In this document: positions 1 through 11,843 of the stretch, piece after piece
Layout: each line of letters starts with the position of its first letter
How positions within the stretch are numbered: the first letter of the stretch is position 1
DNA from: Anastatus disparis
Lineage: Eukaryota; Arthropoda; Insecta; Hymenoptera; Eupelmidae
Direction of reading: 5' to 3'
NCBI GenBank assembly: GCA_017163975.1
Contig: JAFFSR010000008.1
Coordinates: 1,745,501 to 1,809,500 of the forward strand
Length of the DNA: 64,000 bases
The notes under the pieces: model-generated
Databases searched by the model: none
What the model was told of the DNA's origin: nothing
Seen by the model: only the letters and a program-made list of their open reading frames with translations
Program-made: the position numbers and the translations under genes

Positions 1-953
1 GCCTTTAAACCCGCAGGATGCCCGCCGCAATCCTAAGGCGCCAGGCAGGAATCGATTAATAATAATCAGAATATATCAAATAATAGTAATAATAAGCATG
101 TAAAAATTAGGCGCACAATAAACATGGAACTCGCGTGCGCAGGGCGTAATCCGCCTATTGTTAAACTGGAAAGTCGGAATTTGAAAGAAAATAGTGCAAG
201 ATTTTATGTTGAATCAGGAGCAGAAATTTCAGTAATAAAGGCCAAATGTATGAATGAAAATACAAGTATAGATAAGCAGCATATTTTAGAGATTACAGGT
301 GCCGTACCAGGAAAAATGTATACGTTAAGAAGAGCAGATATGACTCTTCAAGGACTTAAGTGTGAGGACCATATTGTCCCAGATAGCTTTCCTGTAGGAA
401 CGGATAGGCTATTAGGCTGGGAAACTATTAGTGAGCACAACGGACATATAAATGCCGTGCATAAGTGCATTGATTTTGTAAAATTATCGATTCCCTTTCA
501 GCGGTTGGAACAGTGGAAATTCCCGCAAGAATGAGGCGCGTTATTGTTGCAAAAGTTATTAATAATGATGTAGAAGTAGGCTGGGTGCCACTTCAAAATT
601 TAGAGCCTGGAATATTATTTGGAAATTTTATTAAAGAAAATAAAAATGGTACAGCATATGCAGTATGTATAAATACGAATCATAAAAATATTGAAATTCC
701 GACTTTAGAGGTAGAAATTTTTCCATGCGAAGTTATAAAGAAAGATAATGATTTTTATGCTGGTGAGGACAGCAACCACGAAGGAAATGAAGTTTCCGAT
801 CGCAAAAAGATTAGACGCACAACATCGGAGTACGCGCAACAAAATTCAGAGAAAAAAAGTGCTAATGCTGAAATAAAATATGTAGACAGATGCATGGCAA
901 ATAAAACTCCAAATGAGATAAAAGATAGAATTGAAAAAGTAATGGAAGTGTAA
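1..953 (+). pseudogene. Ty3/Gypsy pol fragment: protease and protease-RT linker
   Basis: The window opens inside this element. The frame 124-534 carries a retropepsin-like core, FYVESGAEISVIK (about residues 27-39), and a downstream LLGWE that fits the ILGRD-type motif. The usual D-S/T-G active site reads ESG, so the catalytic Asp appears to be lost. A second frame, 513-953, overlaps the first by 22 nt and is offset by -1. It begins IPARMRRVIVAKV and resembles the linker between protease and reverse transcriptase in insect Gypsy polyproteins, ending in a charged tail. The RT core is missing: the frame stops at 953, seven bases before a MITE arm. Family assignment comes from motif memory and no alignment was run. 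The copy is dead. Confidence 0.72.
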
Positions 954-959
954 GACTTA

Positions 960-1335
960 CCAGGAGAGTGTCTGAGTTGCGGGTCACAGATCTTGATGAA
1001 ACTTCGGGATATGTATTAAGGTACCAAAATATGAGTAAAGCCACAGCGGCACGGTCTAACGCTTCGAAAAACTGGAGTTATGGACGATTATAGTCTTATT
1101 TTTAGAAAAATATGAAAAAATAACTCCTAATTGAAGTGTAAATAATTCTGCCTAGAAATGTCTTTAATAAATCCACAATAACTAAAATGAAAGCAGAGAA
1201 AGCAAGCTTTAATTTGCCAGTTTCCAAATTAAAAAATAATAATTAGAACTAAAGTCATGCTTATTTAAAGTTGAGCAGTAAGAGAGTACCAAAAATGGTC
1301 TAAATTTTGAAAAATGGTGAATTTTAGTACTTATT
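960..1335 (+). mobile_element. Single arm of the TTA-flanked palindromic MITE family
   Basis: The end CCAGGAGAGTGTCTGAG follows a TTA at 957-959 and matches the ends of the complete palindromes at 16427, 23640 and 33604 (C-N-AGGAGAGT after TTA). The next 200 bases follow the same order of motifs (GGGTCACAGATCTTG, ACTTCGGGAT). The second arm is not found. It lies directly behind the truncated Gypsy frame. The inner boundary is approximate. Confidence 0.5.
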
Positions 1336-1342
1336 TGATGAA

Positions 1343-1370
1343 TCCGACATGCCTTTAACGGCATGTCGGA
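1343..1370. repeat. Perfect 11-bp hairpin
   Basis: TCCGACATGCC and GGCATGTCGGA flank the 6-nt loop TTTAAC. It lies in a non-coding part of the Gypsy remnant. No U-run follows, so it does not look like a terminator. Function unknown. Confidence 0.6.
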
Positions 1371-1694
1371 GCTGCAGCAATCGAGTTCTGCTTTTTTTAT
1401 TTTATCAATATCTTTTTAAATTCTTAAATTAAACAAATATAATGTCTTGTCCGCACTAAAGCTATATTTATACAATAATTTTTGTTAAAATAAAAAATCA
1501 TTTGGACTTGTTATTTTTTTATGAGCTTGGATTGGAAATTAGATATCAAACTCGACAAACCTAACCTTAAAATACGACATATTTTAGAGTTTAATCTTAC
1601 AAATTTTTTCTTTGTAGCAAAGAAACTCGATTAAACGCATCGTTTATTCATAAATTAAGATTGGAAATATTATTAGAAGGCGGACAGCTTCGTC

Positions 1695-2279
1695 ATGCTC
1701 TTAAAACATTTTCATACAAGCACGAAGCCTGATTTAAGATTTAATATGTTAAGAGCAGCTTTACGAGGATATGCTTTTGATGTTGTATATAGACAGGGTA
1801 GAAAAAATAATGCAACCGACGCACTCTCGAGAAATCCAGTGATTGCAGACGGTGAAGAAAATCCTGAATTACCACGCGCAGAAATGTTTCAGTTGGCAGA
1901 TAAACAAGAAAAACAAGATCCAAGCACTAACAGGTGCGGACCACCAGCGAGAATTTTTATCACACGCGCAGTGCATAAGAGAGGTGGAAATAAAACAAAA
2001 CAAATGGTTTCAAGTTCAGAAGATTCGGAAAATCCGAAAAAGAAAATTTTCATTTAAGACACAAGTGATGAAGCAGAAATCGAGAGTAATGCTGAATCAG
2101 AGGAAAATTGAAATTATGGAAAAAGAAAGAAAGACCCTTGGAAAAGATTAGCGTATAGAAGAAAGAGACGAAACAAGAAAGTGTTAAAACCACGTAAAAC
2201 AGAGGCAGATAAAAAAAAAGAAAAACGCGCAACTACAATAAAAGCATCTCCTCCTTTCACAGATGAATCAAACAATTAA
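1695..2279 (+). pseudogene. Ty3/Gypsy RNase H tail and downstream linker
   Basis: The frame from 1695 ends the RT/RNase H region. DVVYRQGRKNNATDALSR (about residues 28-45) is the classic tail motif in which the last RNase H strand is followed by N-ADALSR. Past the stop at 2055-2057 the same frame stays coding-like through a second stop near 2109 until 2279. It is acidic first (DTSDEAEIESNAESEE), then strongly basic (KRKKDPWKRLAYRRKRR). This suits the variable linker before integrase. No integrase zinc finger or core is seen downstream. The element therefore lacks the RT core and integrase, and it carries at least two nonsense codons. Confidence 0.7.
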
Positions 2280-3979
2280 TTTTCAAATAATAAATATAGC
2301 AAAAGCTATTTTTTTTTTCTTGTTCCGTGGCCTTCGGACGAGGAAAAAGAAAAACGACACATAATCACTGCTTATTGGAAAAATAAATGAAAAATTTATG
2401 AAAAAATTAAGTAATAAAAAATTGAAATTACCAAATGAAAATAATAAGATATCCTTGAAGGCGCGACAATTAAATAGAATATTATGTTAGAATGTACAAA
2501 AATAAAGTGAACACGTAGTAAATACATTGAAAAATAGGAACTAAAAAAAAAAGAAATGAAAATTAGTTAATAAGTACTCAAGTGTACAGCAAAGCGTCAG
2601 GCAGGATAGGGCTGCGAAAATCTTTTAATTAACCGGAATTAATAATCATTTAATTAAGGAAAATTTGTAACAAATACAATAATAATTAGTTAGAAAAAAA
2701 ATCAAGTTACGCAACTCAAATATTATTAACGTTTCCTTGCTCCTCAAAGAAATAAAAGTCCAATAAATAAACAAAAAAGTAAGCAAAAGTAATTAAACAT
2801 ACGAGTTCAAAAAAAGAAGAAATGGATTGCACAAAAAAAAATAATAATGATGAGAAGATAATCTTCTCTATGATGTATATAAAAATCCATGATAATCAAT
2901 GAATTAATCGAATAAAACATGCAAAAGAAAATTGAAAAAATTAAGAAGAGTGCAAAAAAAGCCGTTTAATACAGTGAACTGTAAATTATCCCAAAAATCC
3001 ATAGGAATCAAACGCAAGACTTTTTTATTAAAGAGTTCATGAAAAAAAGCAGTAAAAGAACAAATCGAAATTTAATAATCAAAATTTTAGTTGAGTAACA
3101 ACTATTATAAAACTAAAAATACTAATAGTAAAGAAAAAATTATTAACAATGAAATTTTAGAAAAAAGACAAATTGTAAGCGAACCGCGTTTGAAACTGTG
3201 GCCACATTCTAATTGACATAGCGTTTCCTTAAGAATAAATGTCAATAACAAAAAAATGAGATAAAAAGATAAGAAGCGTCAAATAAAAAAACCCATAGAT
3301 TTAGTGAATAAATTTTGTAAGACGCAGCTTAAAGGATACATAGTATAATATTAATCAGTGATCAATTTAATAACAAAAATTTTTTTATAAGGAAGGAGGA
3401 AATCGAAAATAAAAATAAATAAATAGATCACGGCTAATCGATTAAAAATATAGGGGGGACCCTTTTCTACTAATCAGTTCATCTTTTTGTTTTAGATAAT
3501 CATAGAAATAGCTAAAAATTCATATCAAACATTTTTTATTAAAAGTTCAATTAACAGCAAAAATTATTGTGTTCGAATCCCGCTTCGAACTCATGGCAGA
3601 GAACTGCGAAGAAAAAGAAATAACCTATTTAAACGTTTAAATACGAAGCAAATGTCAAAAGAGTGACAAGAGAAGCTCACTCAGAGACTAGACTTATCTT
3701 ATCAACAGTGCAACTTGAGACGCACATGAAGTTAAAAGACAAACGCAAATATCTTGTTTTAAAAAATTAATATTGTATTTAATAATTATTATTTTTAGAT
3801 TAAAATCGATTTTTTTTGTAAAATTTTGTAGAATATTTATTTTAATTGCATAATATGTTTGAAAAAAAGAGAGAACGTAAATTCGTATTTAAAATGAAAA
3901 ATGATTAAGAAATAGAAAATTAGAATAAGATAGTACGCAAATAACACAGCATAACACAAAGAACAAATAGAAAAAGCTA
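2280..3979. other. AT-rich stretch without a recognisable gene
   Basis: No frame looks coding. It is probably decayed Gypsy 3' sequence. At 3451-3461 a purine block (ATAGGGGGGAC) resembles a polypurine tract but lies too far from the probable LTR to pair with it confidently. Near 3572 GTTCGAATCCC matches a pol III B-box, but no A-box or cloverleaf surrounds it. Confidence 0.5.
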
Positions 3980-4485
3980 GAAATTTTTGTAAGATAGGAC
4001 GAGCATCAGCTCGTGTAGGTACACAAAAAAAGTACCACTTACACATTAGGGTCTTAATTATAATTCTTTATTTTATTGTATTCATGTGTATGTTCTTGGC
4101 TTCGGGGGCCGAAGCCTCGCGGCCTCGGACGTGTAACGTACATTATATAAGTACGTAGTATAGTCTTTATATAGAGTATATGATAAGAGAATAGCATAAA
4201 ACTGGAAGTTCGGAGAATCGCGACTCCGAGTTTCCAAGCTAAAAGTCGCACGGTGCGCGAAGTGCTGAATCGGCACTTCGTCGCAGGCAACTTACATCGT
4301 CGTTTTAGACGACGATGAGCGTGAGACCATCGCCAGACGCGCTAGAGTAAAGTCTCAAGTAGTCTCTCTCTGACATTGTATTGGTTTATAATAAATATTA
4401 AGTCACATTACATTAATTCTCTCTTCAATTATTTGCATTCTCACACTCCCCATAAGAGTGCGTATCATTAAATCCCACGTAACAT
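3980..4485 (+). repeat. Probable 3' LTR of the Gypsy remnant
   Basis: This GC-richer block contains TATATAAG at 4144-4151 and, about 245 nt on, AATAAA near 4390, followed by a TC-rich stretch and the LTR-like end CCCACGTAACA at about 4485. It lies downstream of, and in the same orientation as, the Gypsy fragments. The 5' boundary is not defined. One candidate is TGTAACGT at about 4127, which would mirror the ACGTAACA end. Only one copy is in the window, so LTR identity rests on promoter and poly(A) layout. Confidence 0.4.
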
Positions 4486-4725
4486 AATAAAAAAAATCGC
4501 ATTGGATACAGGAATGATTGAAATATGCATTCATAGAAACGAAAATGGTAATAATTTTAATCAATAATTGATTTATTTCTTAGAAGATCATCTTAATGAC
4601 ACAGTAATCGGGACTCAGACCCTATTATTCAATATAAAGATTGAATTTTTTTTTTCATTGACATTGCGTTTTGATAAAGCTAGTAAGGGTTTATAAGGTT
4701 TCAGGATTCGTAAATTTATATTTAA

Positions 4726-5099
4726 GGAGATGTAAAATGGATACTACACCTGTACTTATAAATATTTACTATCTTTTTATTTTATTACAAAATTTTAAGA
4801 AAATAAATGCTTTAGCTTGTCGTATGTACCATGAAAATTATTCAGTTGAATTTTGAAATAAATTCATTCATTAGTTTCTCAGAATTTTAGATTTTTTGTA
4901 CAAAATCTAAAAATTTCAATATATAATATTGGAACCCGAAATTCTGAAAAATTAATGAATGAATTTATTTGAAAATTTAACTGAATAATCTTCATGGTAA
5001 ATGCTACAAACTAAAGCATTTCTTTTAATCAAGTTTTGCAATATAATGAAAAGATAGGCCAAATTCATGAGTACAGGTGTAGTGTCCGTTTTACATCCC
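4726..5099. mobile_element. Palindromic MITE with TTAA target duplication
   Basis: Two arms of about 170-180 bp form one inverted repeat around a centre near 4900. The ends are GGAGATGTAAAATGG and CCGTTTTACATCCC. TTAA occurs on both sides (4722-4725 and 5100-5103). TTAA target duplication is typical of piggyBac and Kolobok transposases, so a non-autonomous member of such a group is inferred. It has no coding capacity. Confidence 0.75.
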
Positions 5100-5103
5100 T
5101 TAA

Positions 5104-6434
5104 TTTATTTAATATGAAGTTATTTAAAACCTAATTTAAGATATTTGCATATATTTATTTAAAATTTTATACATATTATATGAAAGTATTTTTTCTTTCT
5201 TTCATGTATTCAAAATAAAAGGATACTTATTAATATTTATTGCATGAGCTAAAAATAATGCTGCCATGCATCTATATGAGTATAGAAAATTTTTTTTTGT
5301 TACGAAAAAAAAATAAGATGTGAGAAATTCAGTGGAAATTTTGTTCAGTATATTTAGTAAGAAGTAAACATTATGAAATATATAAAATAGGATAATAAAT
5401 TTGTTTAGTTTAGATGTTAAAATCGATGAAATTATAAAAATATAATATTTAATAATAGAAAGATAAAAAAGTATGTTTTTTTTTCAATTTTAACAGTATT
5501 AAAGATAATTTTTATGAAATATGAAACTTGCTTCCAAACTGTGTATTAATATTAATAATTTTATTGTAATTTTACTATGTAATTGCATACAAATTAATAA
5601 TTTTATCATCATTTTAGTTTATAATTGTATAAAATTTAAAGTATAAATTAAAATTTCAATAATATCTTTAAAGCAAAATTCAATTTTAACAATGTATGGA
5701 ATGCGCTTTGATGAGCTTTTCATTTGTAAATTATTATTTTATTCAGGTATATTTATCAATTGTTTTATTTCACAAAATTTGAATAAAATTGATTCATATT
5801 TAAATTTTCATTTTCATTAAATGAATAAAAAATAATGTTATCGTGCATCTTAATGCGTTAAGAAAGATTTTTTTCGCAATTTTAACCCTAAAATCGCAAC
5901 TTCGTTGCTCTTTTTTGGCTCTTATGGCGAAAAATACGCTAGTATGGAAAGGCTTTTTTACCAAACTCGTTACGACCCTCATCTTCGGCTCAGGCCGTAA
6001 ACTTCTTGTTTTGTAAATAAAGCCTTTCCATACCCGTTACGTAATGTACTATTTTTTCATATATGAAAAAGATTTTACTGTTTAAAATTTATTTATAATT
6101 AAGAAATATAACAATATTTATAAACAGTTTTTTCAATCTTTAATATCTCTAATTCAACAGAAGAAAATTACGGAACTAGCTGCATTTTTACTTCATACTA
6201 ATATTCAAATAATATATTTTTTGAGTACTTATCTATAATACTTACATTTTTTTTACGTTCAAATAAAATAAAATTTAATATGCATCAAATTTTTTTTAAT
6301 CAAACTTATCTATACTAGAATAATTTATTATTTTTTCTTGTTTTGGGAATCAAAATGTATTATACAAATAAAACATTTTATAATAAAAAGAAGAAAAAAA
6401 TATCATTATAGTTTATATAACATTTTTTAACAAA
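5104..6434. other. AT-rich stretch without a gene; one short inverted repeat
   Basis: No frame resembles a protein. A 20-bp inverted repeat (AGTATGGAAAGGCTTTTTTA at 5941-5960, partner at 6014-6033) encloses a short GC-richer segment, possibly a small MITE. The rest is homopolymer-rich. Confidence 0.5.
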
Positions 6435-6764
6435 CAAGGAGAGTGTCATATCTCCGGATCACGGATTTTGCTCAAACTTAGGAATAAGTTTTCAGATGAT
6501 GAAATATGAAAAAAAACTGAAGTTATAGTCACAAACACTCAATATTTCCTTAGTTACAGGCAATTGAAGGAAATCAATAGAAAAGTTACAAGATTTTTAA
6601 ACGCATATTGCTCTTTAGCATTAATAGATAAAAGCCTTAAATATTTTTAAAACGAAAGCTGAGCTCAAATCCTTTCAAAACAGTAGTTATAGCATATCAA
6701 AATATTATTTTTTCTCGAAGTTGTAGTGCAATAAAGATTGGACCTGAATTTTCTTTTTAAAACA
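6435..6764 (+). mobile_element. Left arm of the TTA-flanked palindromic MITE family
   Basis: It begins CAAGGAGAGTGTCATATC and follows the same motif order as the copy at 56887: GGATCACGGATTTTGCTC, then a GAAAGCTGAGCTCAAATCC segment. It runs straight into the 5-kb inverted repeat that starts near 6765. No matching right arm is found beyond 11843, so it is a half element or was split by the later insertion. Confidence 0.6.
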
Positions 6765-7254
6765 GTAATTACACAAACCCACAAAAAAAAATTGTCGGTT
6801 CTGGGATGAAGACTATGCTTTACTTTTGTATTTTTTCCCGCTGAATCCGAATCCGGCGTCAAAAGTAGGAGGTTGGCCGCACATTTTGAACATGATCTTA
6901 AAAAACTGTCAACAAACCGTGTTTCTGTGGAAAAACATGACAAGAAAAAATGAAAATTGTTTCCAGCATATTAAAAACACTTTATTTTTATGCATTTTAG
7001 CCTGCTGAATCCGCATTTGTTATGGAAAAAGAGTGCCGGACGCCTAAATTTGAACATAACCGTAAAAAACTGTTTAAAAAGCAGTGATTCTGTGGAAAAA
7101 CGTGAGAAGAACAAAACACATTGTTTCCAGCTTATCAAAATCGCTTTATTTTGATGTATTTTGGCCTGTTGAATCTGAATTTATTATAAAAAAAAATTTG
7201 ACTGACTAATTTTTAAGATTCCCTCAAAAAACTACTCAAAAGTCAATTTGCACA

Positions 7255-8740
7255 AGAGCTAAATTAACTTACGCTTGCGTATACACTTGTCTTCGGACGA
7301 CCTATAAAAAAAATTCCTACGCTTCTTTTTCTTATTAGGTTGTACTTCTCTTTTGAGCATCCAGCAATAGTCCGCAAGCATGTTTACGCGACATTTCCCT
7401 TACAGTCTACCTTCAAATTCCTTCATATCCTGATGAAATCTTTTACCATGCTCTTCACTGTAGTCACCTAGGGCTGGCGGAAATTTATCGATATGCGAAT
7501 CGGAAAAGTGAAATTTTAAATTCATTGAGCAACCTAATTTTTTGAAATTTTATACGATAGTTTCTACGATGCTCTTGTAGTTCTCATCTTTATTGTCACC
7601 AAAAAATTTTGTTGCAAGATCTTTAAAGCTCAACTAGGCTGCCTTCTCGGTATCATTCATACTTTTGAGGAATTCTTCGTCCCTAAACATTTTGCGAATT
7701 GGAGGTCCATCAAACATTATATTTGGAACATCGCCCTTCTCTATCAAGAGTTTTTACAAATTGTTTTATCAGCCCTAATTTAATATGTAAAAACGGTAAA
7801 AGGATTTTTCTAGGATCGACGAGAGGACGATTAATGACATTGCTGGAACCTGGAGTAAGTGATGGGCTCGCTGGCTACACTTTTGTATTATAGTGTTTTG
7901 TTCTATCTTGACTGTCAAATATGCATAAATAGCATGGGTACTTAGTAAAACCTGATTGTTGACCTAGTATCATGGACAATATTTTCAGGTCTCCGCAAAT
8001 TAACCATTCATGCTCACTATACTTTATTTTATTTAAAACCTTTTTGATGTTACAGTATTCTTCTTTGAGTACAGTTGAATGAGCCAATGGTAACGGAGCA
8101 TACTCGTTCGTATTGTAAAGAAGAACTGCCTTCAAGTTTCGCTTAGATGAATCGATATATAAACTCCACTCTTTTGGCTTGTATTGATTTGGTTTAAACT
8201 CATTAATAAGTCCTCGTACATTGGTGCAATACACTACATCAGATTCGCTAGTGAAGTATGATCGAAACGCTTCTTCTCGGTTTTGATGAAATATAACGTT
8301 CACGTTCTCTTCTAATACATTGAAAGACTTCAATTAATAAGCCATTAATTTAGCTGCATCTTTTGCTAATTCAGCATCCCTAAACGTGCCATTAAGTTGA
8401 GCTTGAGAGATTTTTTTTGGCTTTTCTCTTTACCAATGGGAACATATTCCTCATCACTGTCCGAAGACAGTTCTTCTTCACTTTCCACAGATTTGCTTTC
8501 TGCTTCCGTCTACGATGGATTTTCGTCAGTATCATCGTCTGTATGGTCGTTAAGATTTTCTACGTCTTCTTCTGTACCACAATCAACGAGCATACTATTT
8601 ATTCCTTTTATTAAGCTGTCTCGTGAAGCCTCGTCTATTAAACTTTTGATCATTTGCTTTTGCGGACGAACGACACTAGAAACTGTCGCATACAATATTT
8701 CATCTGGTAGCACTTCATTTACCCCAGTTACATTTGTCAT
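7255..8740 (-). pseudogene. Arthropod transposon-type protein of unnamed family, copy A
   Basis: Read from 8740 downward. It has an N-terminal part beginning MTNVTGVNEVLPDE with an acidic DHTDDDTDEN stretch, then after a break a well-preserved segment 8333-7875 with VVYCTNVRGLINEF, WSLYIDSSKRNLKAVLL, PLAHSTVLKEEYCNIKK, ICGDLKILSMILGQQSG and YPCYLCIFDSQDR. The C-terminal part to about 7255 is broken by stops and frameshifts. From memory, multicopy uncharacterised arthropod proteins share the GQQSGFTKYPCFLC-like block. The D in IDSSKR and the D in CGDLK could belong to an RNase H-like fold, but that is a guess. Degenerate, not expressed as an intact protein. Confidence 0.7.
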
Positions 8741-8855
8741 GCAAATGTAGCAGTCACTTTTACCTTATGGTTTATACCAAATAGCTGGTTTCAGGAACTT
8801 TATTTTACTTTTATCTTCAGTTTTATGAAACTTATAAAACATTTTGTAATATTTA

Positions 8856-9552
8856 ACACATATAATATGCGGAACCAAAGTGGAATTTTGATGTGAAATT
8901 TCTACTTCAAAGCATGCTTTAAATAAATCTCTTATTTTCCCAGTTACATGCTTCTTATGTTTTTTCTACAAATATTCCGTACAAATATAGCAGTAACTAT
9001 CGAAATCACCTACACAGTCGTGATCAACTTGTTCGCGAGATCCCGAAACAATCTCAATATTATTAAAATAAGTTTTAGTACCCATAGATTTTTAAAAAAC
9101 CTGCACGCTAGAATTTCTGTTCCGATCGCTTGTGAGTCAGCCGTCCTAGAGGTAATAACCCTTGTACCTCCCCAGGCCTAAGTACGAGGGCTTTCCGACT
9201 TTGACGAGAACAATGTCAACTCGTCGTCGGACACACTGCGGCATTATTTTCACGTTTTAATGTTTCCCTGCAGGACAGCGCGCCTTGCTAGCTTCGTTAT
9301 TCTACATATCCCTTTCGGGCAGTTGTCATCGTTCCAGTGTCTCCCGTGGCTAAAAGGACTACATTAAAAATCCATTAGTAAAAGTTCAAATTACTCAGTG
9401 AGAAAAATAATGTACACGAGATAACACTACAAATAGGTTAAATTCGAATACTCGCAGTTATCTTCTTTTCAAGGTATAGCAATCGTCAGATTTGTCTTCA
9501 GCCTACTGTTGTTTCAAGTTATTTTTGTAGTCTGTATTACCAAGAATATATT
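8856..9552. other. Unpaired spacer between the two inverted arms
   Basis: This part has no counterpart in the opposite arm. Bases 9100-9360 are noticeably GC-richer than the surroundings (CCTCCCCAGGCC, GTCAACTCGTCGTCGG). No protein-like frame is seen. Confidence 0.5.
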
Positions 9553-9663
9553 TTTTGCAAAATGTTACATAAATTTCATAAAACTGAAGATAAAAGTAAA
9601 ATAAAGTTTCTGAAACCAGCTATTTTAAAAAAATCATTAGATAAAAGTGACTGCTAAACTTGC

Positions 9664-11346
9664 ATGACAAATGTAACTAAGGTAAATAAAGTGCGACCAG
9701 ATAAAATATTGTATGCGACAGTTTCTAGTGTCGTTCGTTCACAGAGGCAAATAGTCGAAAGTTTAATAGACGAGGCTTCACGAGATAGCTTTATACTAGG
9801 AATGGATAGTATGCTAGTTAATTGTGGTACAGAAGAAAACGTAGAAAATCTTAACGACCATACAGACGACGATATTGACGAAAATGAATCGTTGACGAAA
9901 GCAGAAAATAAATCCGTCGAAAAAGAAGAAGAACTCTCTTCAGACAGTGATGAGGAATATGTTCTTATTGGTAAAGGGAAAAGCCAAAAAAAGATCTCTC
10001 TAACTTAACTTAATGACATGTTTAGGAATGCTAGATCAGCAAAAGATGCAGCTAAATTAATGGCTTTTCAACTAAAGTCTTTTAATGTATTAGAAAAGGA
10101 TGTAAACGTTACATTTTATTGAAATCGAGAAGAAGCGATTCGATCATACTTCACTAGCGAATTTGATCTAGTGTATTGCACCAATGTACGAGGACTTATT
10201 AATGAGTTAAACCTCTATACCGCCGGGATTACGTCATATGGCGCGCACCCCTGACTCGCACATATCTACCCTTGATAGGGTCCTACCTAGTAGGCCTCAG
10301 AACACTTTTCTATATGAAAAATCTACTTTTTATTTTTTTTAAATCCCGGCGGTCTAACGGTTTAACCAAATTTATACAAGCCAAAAGAGTGGAGTTTATA
10401 TATCGATTCATCTAAGCAAAGCTTGAAGGCAGTTCTTCTTTACGATACGAACGAGTATGCTCCGTTACCATTGGCTCATTCAACTGTACTCAAAGAAGAA
10501 TACTGTAACATCAAAAAGGTTTTAAATAAAATAAAGTATAGTGAGCATGAATGGTTAATTTGCGGAGACCTGAAAATATTGTCCATGATACTAGGTCAAC
10601 AATCAGGTTTTACTGAGTACCCATGCTATTTATGCATATTTGACAATCAAGATAGAGCAAAACACTATAATACAAAAGTGTAGCCAGCGAGCCCATCACT
10701 TACTCCAGGTTCCAACAATGTCATTAATCATCCTCTCGTCAATCCTAGCAAAATTCTTTTACCGTTTTTACATATTAAATTAGGGCTGATGAATAAATTT
10801 GTTAAAACTCTCGATAGAGAAGGGTGATGCTTCAAATACTTAAAAACCATCTTTACAAACATAACTCTGGTTAAATTAAAGAAAGATATGTTTGATGAGC
10901 CTCCAATTGGCAAAATGTTTAGGGACGAAGAATTCCTTAAAAGTATGAATGATACCGAGAAGGCAGCCTGGTTGAGCTTTAAAGATGTTGCAACAAAATT
11001 TCTTGGTTTCAATAAAGATAAGAACTACAAGAGCATCGAAGAAACTACGGTACAAAATTTCAAAAAATTAGGTTGCTTAATGAATTTTAAATTCCACTTT
11101 CCCGATTCGCACATCGATGAATTTCCGCCAGCCCTAGGTGACTACAGTAAAGAGCATGGTAAAAGATTTCATCAGGATATGAAGGAATTTGAACGTAGAT
11201 GGCAAGGAAAATGTAGCGTAAACATGCTTGTGGACTATTGCTGCATGCTGAAAAGAGAAGTACAACCTAATAAGAAAAAGAAGCGTAGGAATTTTTTTTA
11301 TAGGTCGTCCGAAGACAAGTGTATACGCAAGCGTAAGTTAATTTAG
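9664..11346 (+). pseudogene. Arthropod transposon-type protein of unnamed family, copy B
   Basis: Better-preserved partner of copy A. The N-terminal frame 9664-10008 starts MTNVTKVNKVRPDK and ends in a long acidic stretch (EEELSSDSDEEYVLIG) and a stop. The next part is cut by the MITE at 10211-10361. The frame 10423-10683 carries LAHSTVLKEEYCNIKK and GQQSGFTEYPCYLC. After a frameshift, 10888-11346 carries MFDEPPIGKMFRDEEFL, AAWLSFKDVATKFLG, NFKKLGCLMNFKFHF, FPPALGDYSKEHGKRFHQD and DYCCMLKRE, ending in a basic KKKKRRNFF tail. GE/DYSxExGxRFHQD and NxLxDYCxxLKR are hallmarks of this widespread unnamed arthropod family. It has several stops and at least two frameshifts. Confidence 0.75.
10211..10361. 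mobile_element. 151-bp MITE inserted in copy B
   Basis: It interrupts copy B exactly; the opposite arm lacks it. The terminal inverted repeat is ACC..TA.ACCGCCGGGATT (left end ACCTCTATACCGCCGGGATT). TTAA lies on both sides (10207-10210 and 10362-10365). The interior is GC-rich compared with the host gene. The TTAA duplication points to a piggyBac- or Kolobok-type helper. Confidence 0.8.
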
Positions 11347-11843
11347 CTCTTGTGCAAATTGACTTTTGAGTAGTTTTTTGAGGGAATCTTAAAAATTAGT
11401 CAGTCAAATTTTTTTTTTATAATAAATTCAGATTCAACAGGCCAAAATACATCAAAATAAAGCGATTTTGATAAGCTGGAAACAATGTGTTTTGTTCTTC
11501 TCACGTTTTTCCACAGAATTACTGCTTTTTAAATAGTTTTTCACGGTTGTGTCAATTTAGGTGCTCTACACTCTTTTACCATAACAAATTCGGATTCAGC
11601 AGGTCAAAATGCATAAAAATAAAGTGTTTTTGATGTGCTGGAAACAATTTTTTTTTTCTTCTAATGTTTTTCCACAGAAACACGGTTTTTTGACAGTTTT
11701 CTAAGATCATGTTGAAAATATGCGGCCAACCTCCTATTTTTGACGCCAGATTCGGATCCAGCAGGAAAAAATACAGAAAAAAAGTATAGTCTCCATCCCA
11801 GGACCGACAACTTTTTTTTTTGTGTGCCTGTGTTATTAATACA

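Larger units (their letters stand above)
6765..11843. repeat. Giant inverted repeat holding two head-to-head transposon-gene copies
   Basis: The left arm is about 6765-8855 and the right arm about 9553-11843, similar throughout by reading, with a spacer of about 700 bp. The outer ends are TTGTCGGTTCTGGGATG and its complement near 11800. Each arm holds a decayed copy of the same gene (start codons toward the spacer) plus a 3' non-coding region with two or more tandem units of about 165 bp. The right arm is longer by a 151-bp MITE (10211-10361). It could be an inverted duplication, or two copies inserted in opposite directions. Confidence 0.75.

Noticed and set aside
3560..3620. tRNA gene suggested by GTTCGAATCCC
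   Set aside because: Only the B-box matches; no A-box at the right distance and no acceptor or D-arm pairing.
4054..4290. Two minus-strand frames over the probable Gypsy LTR
   Set aside because: They overlap each other in different frames within a regulatory-looking block and show no protein motif.
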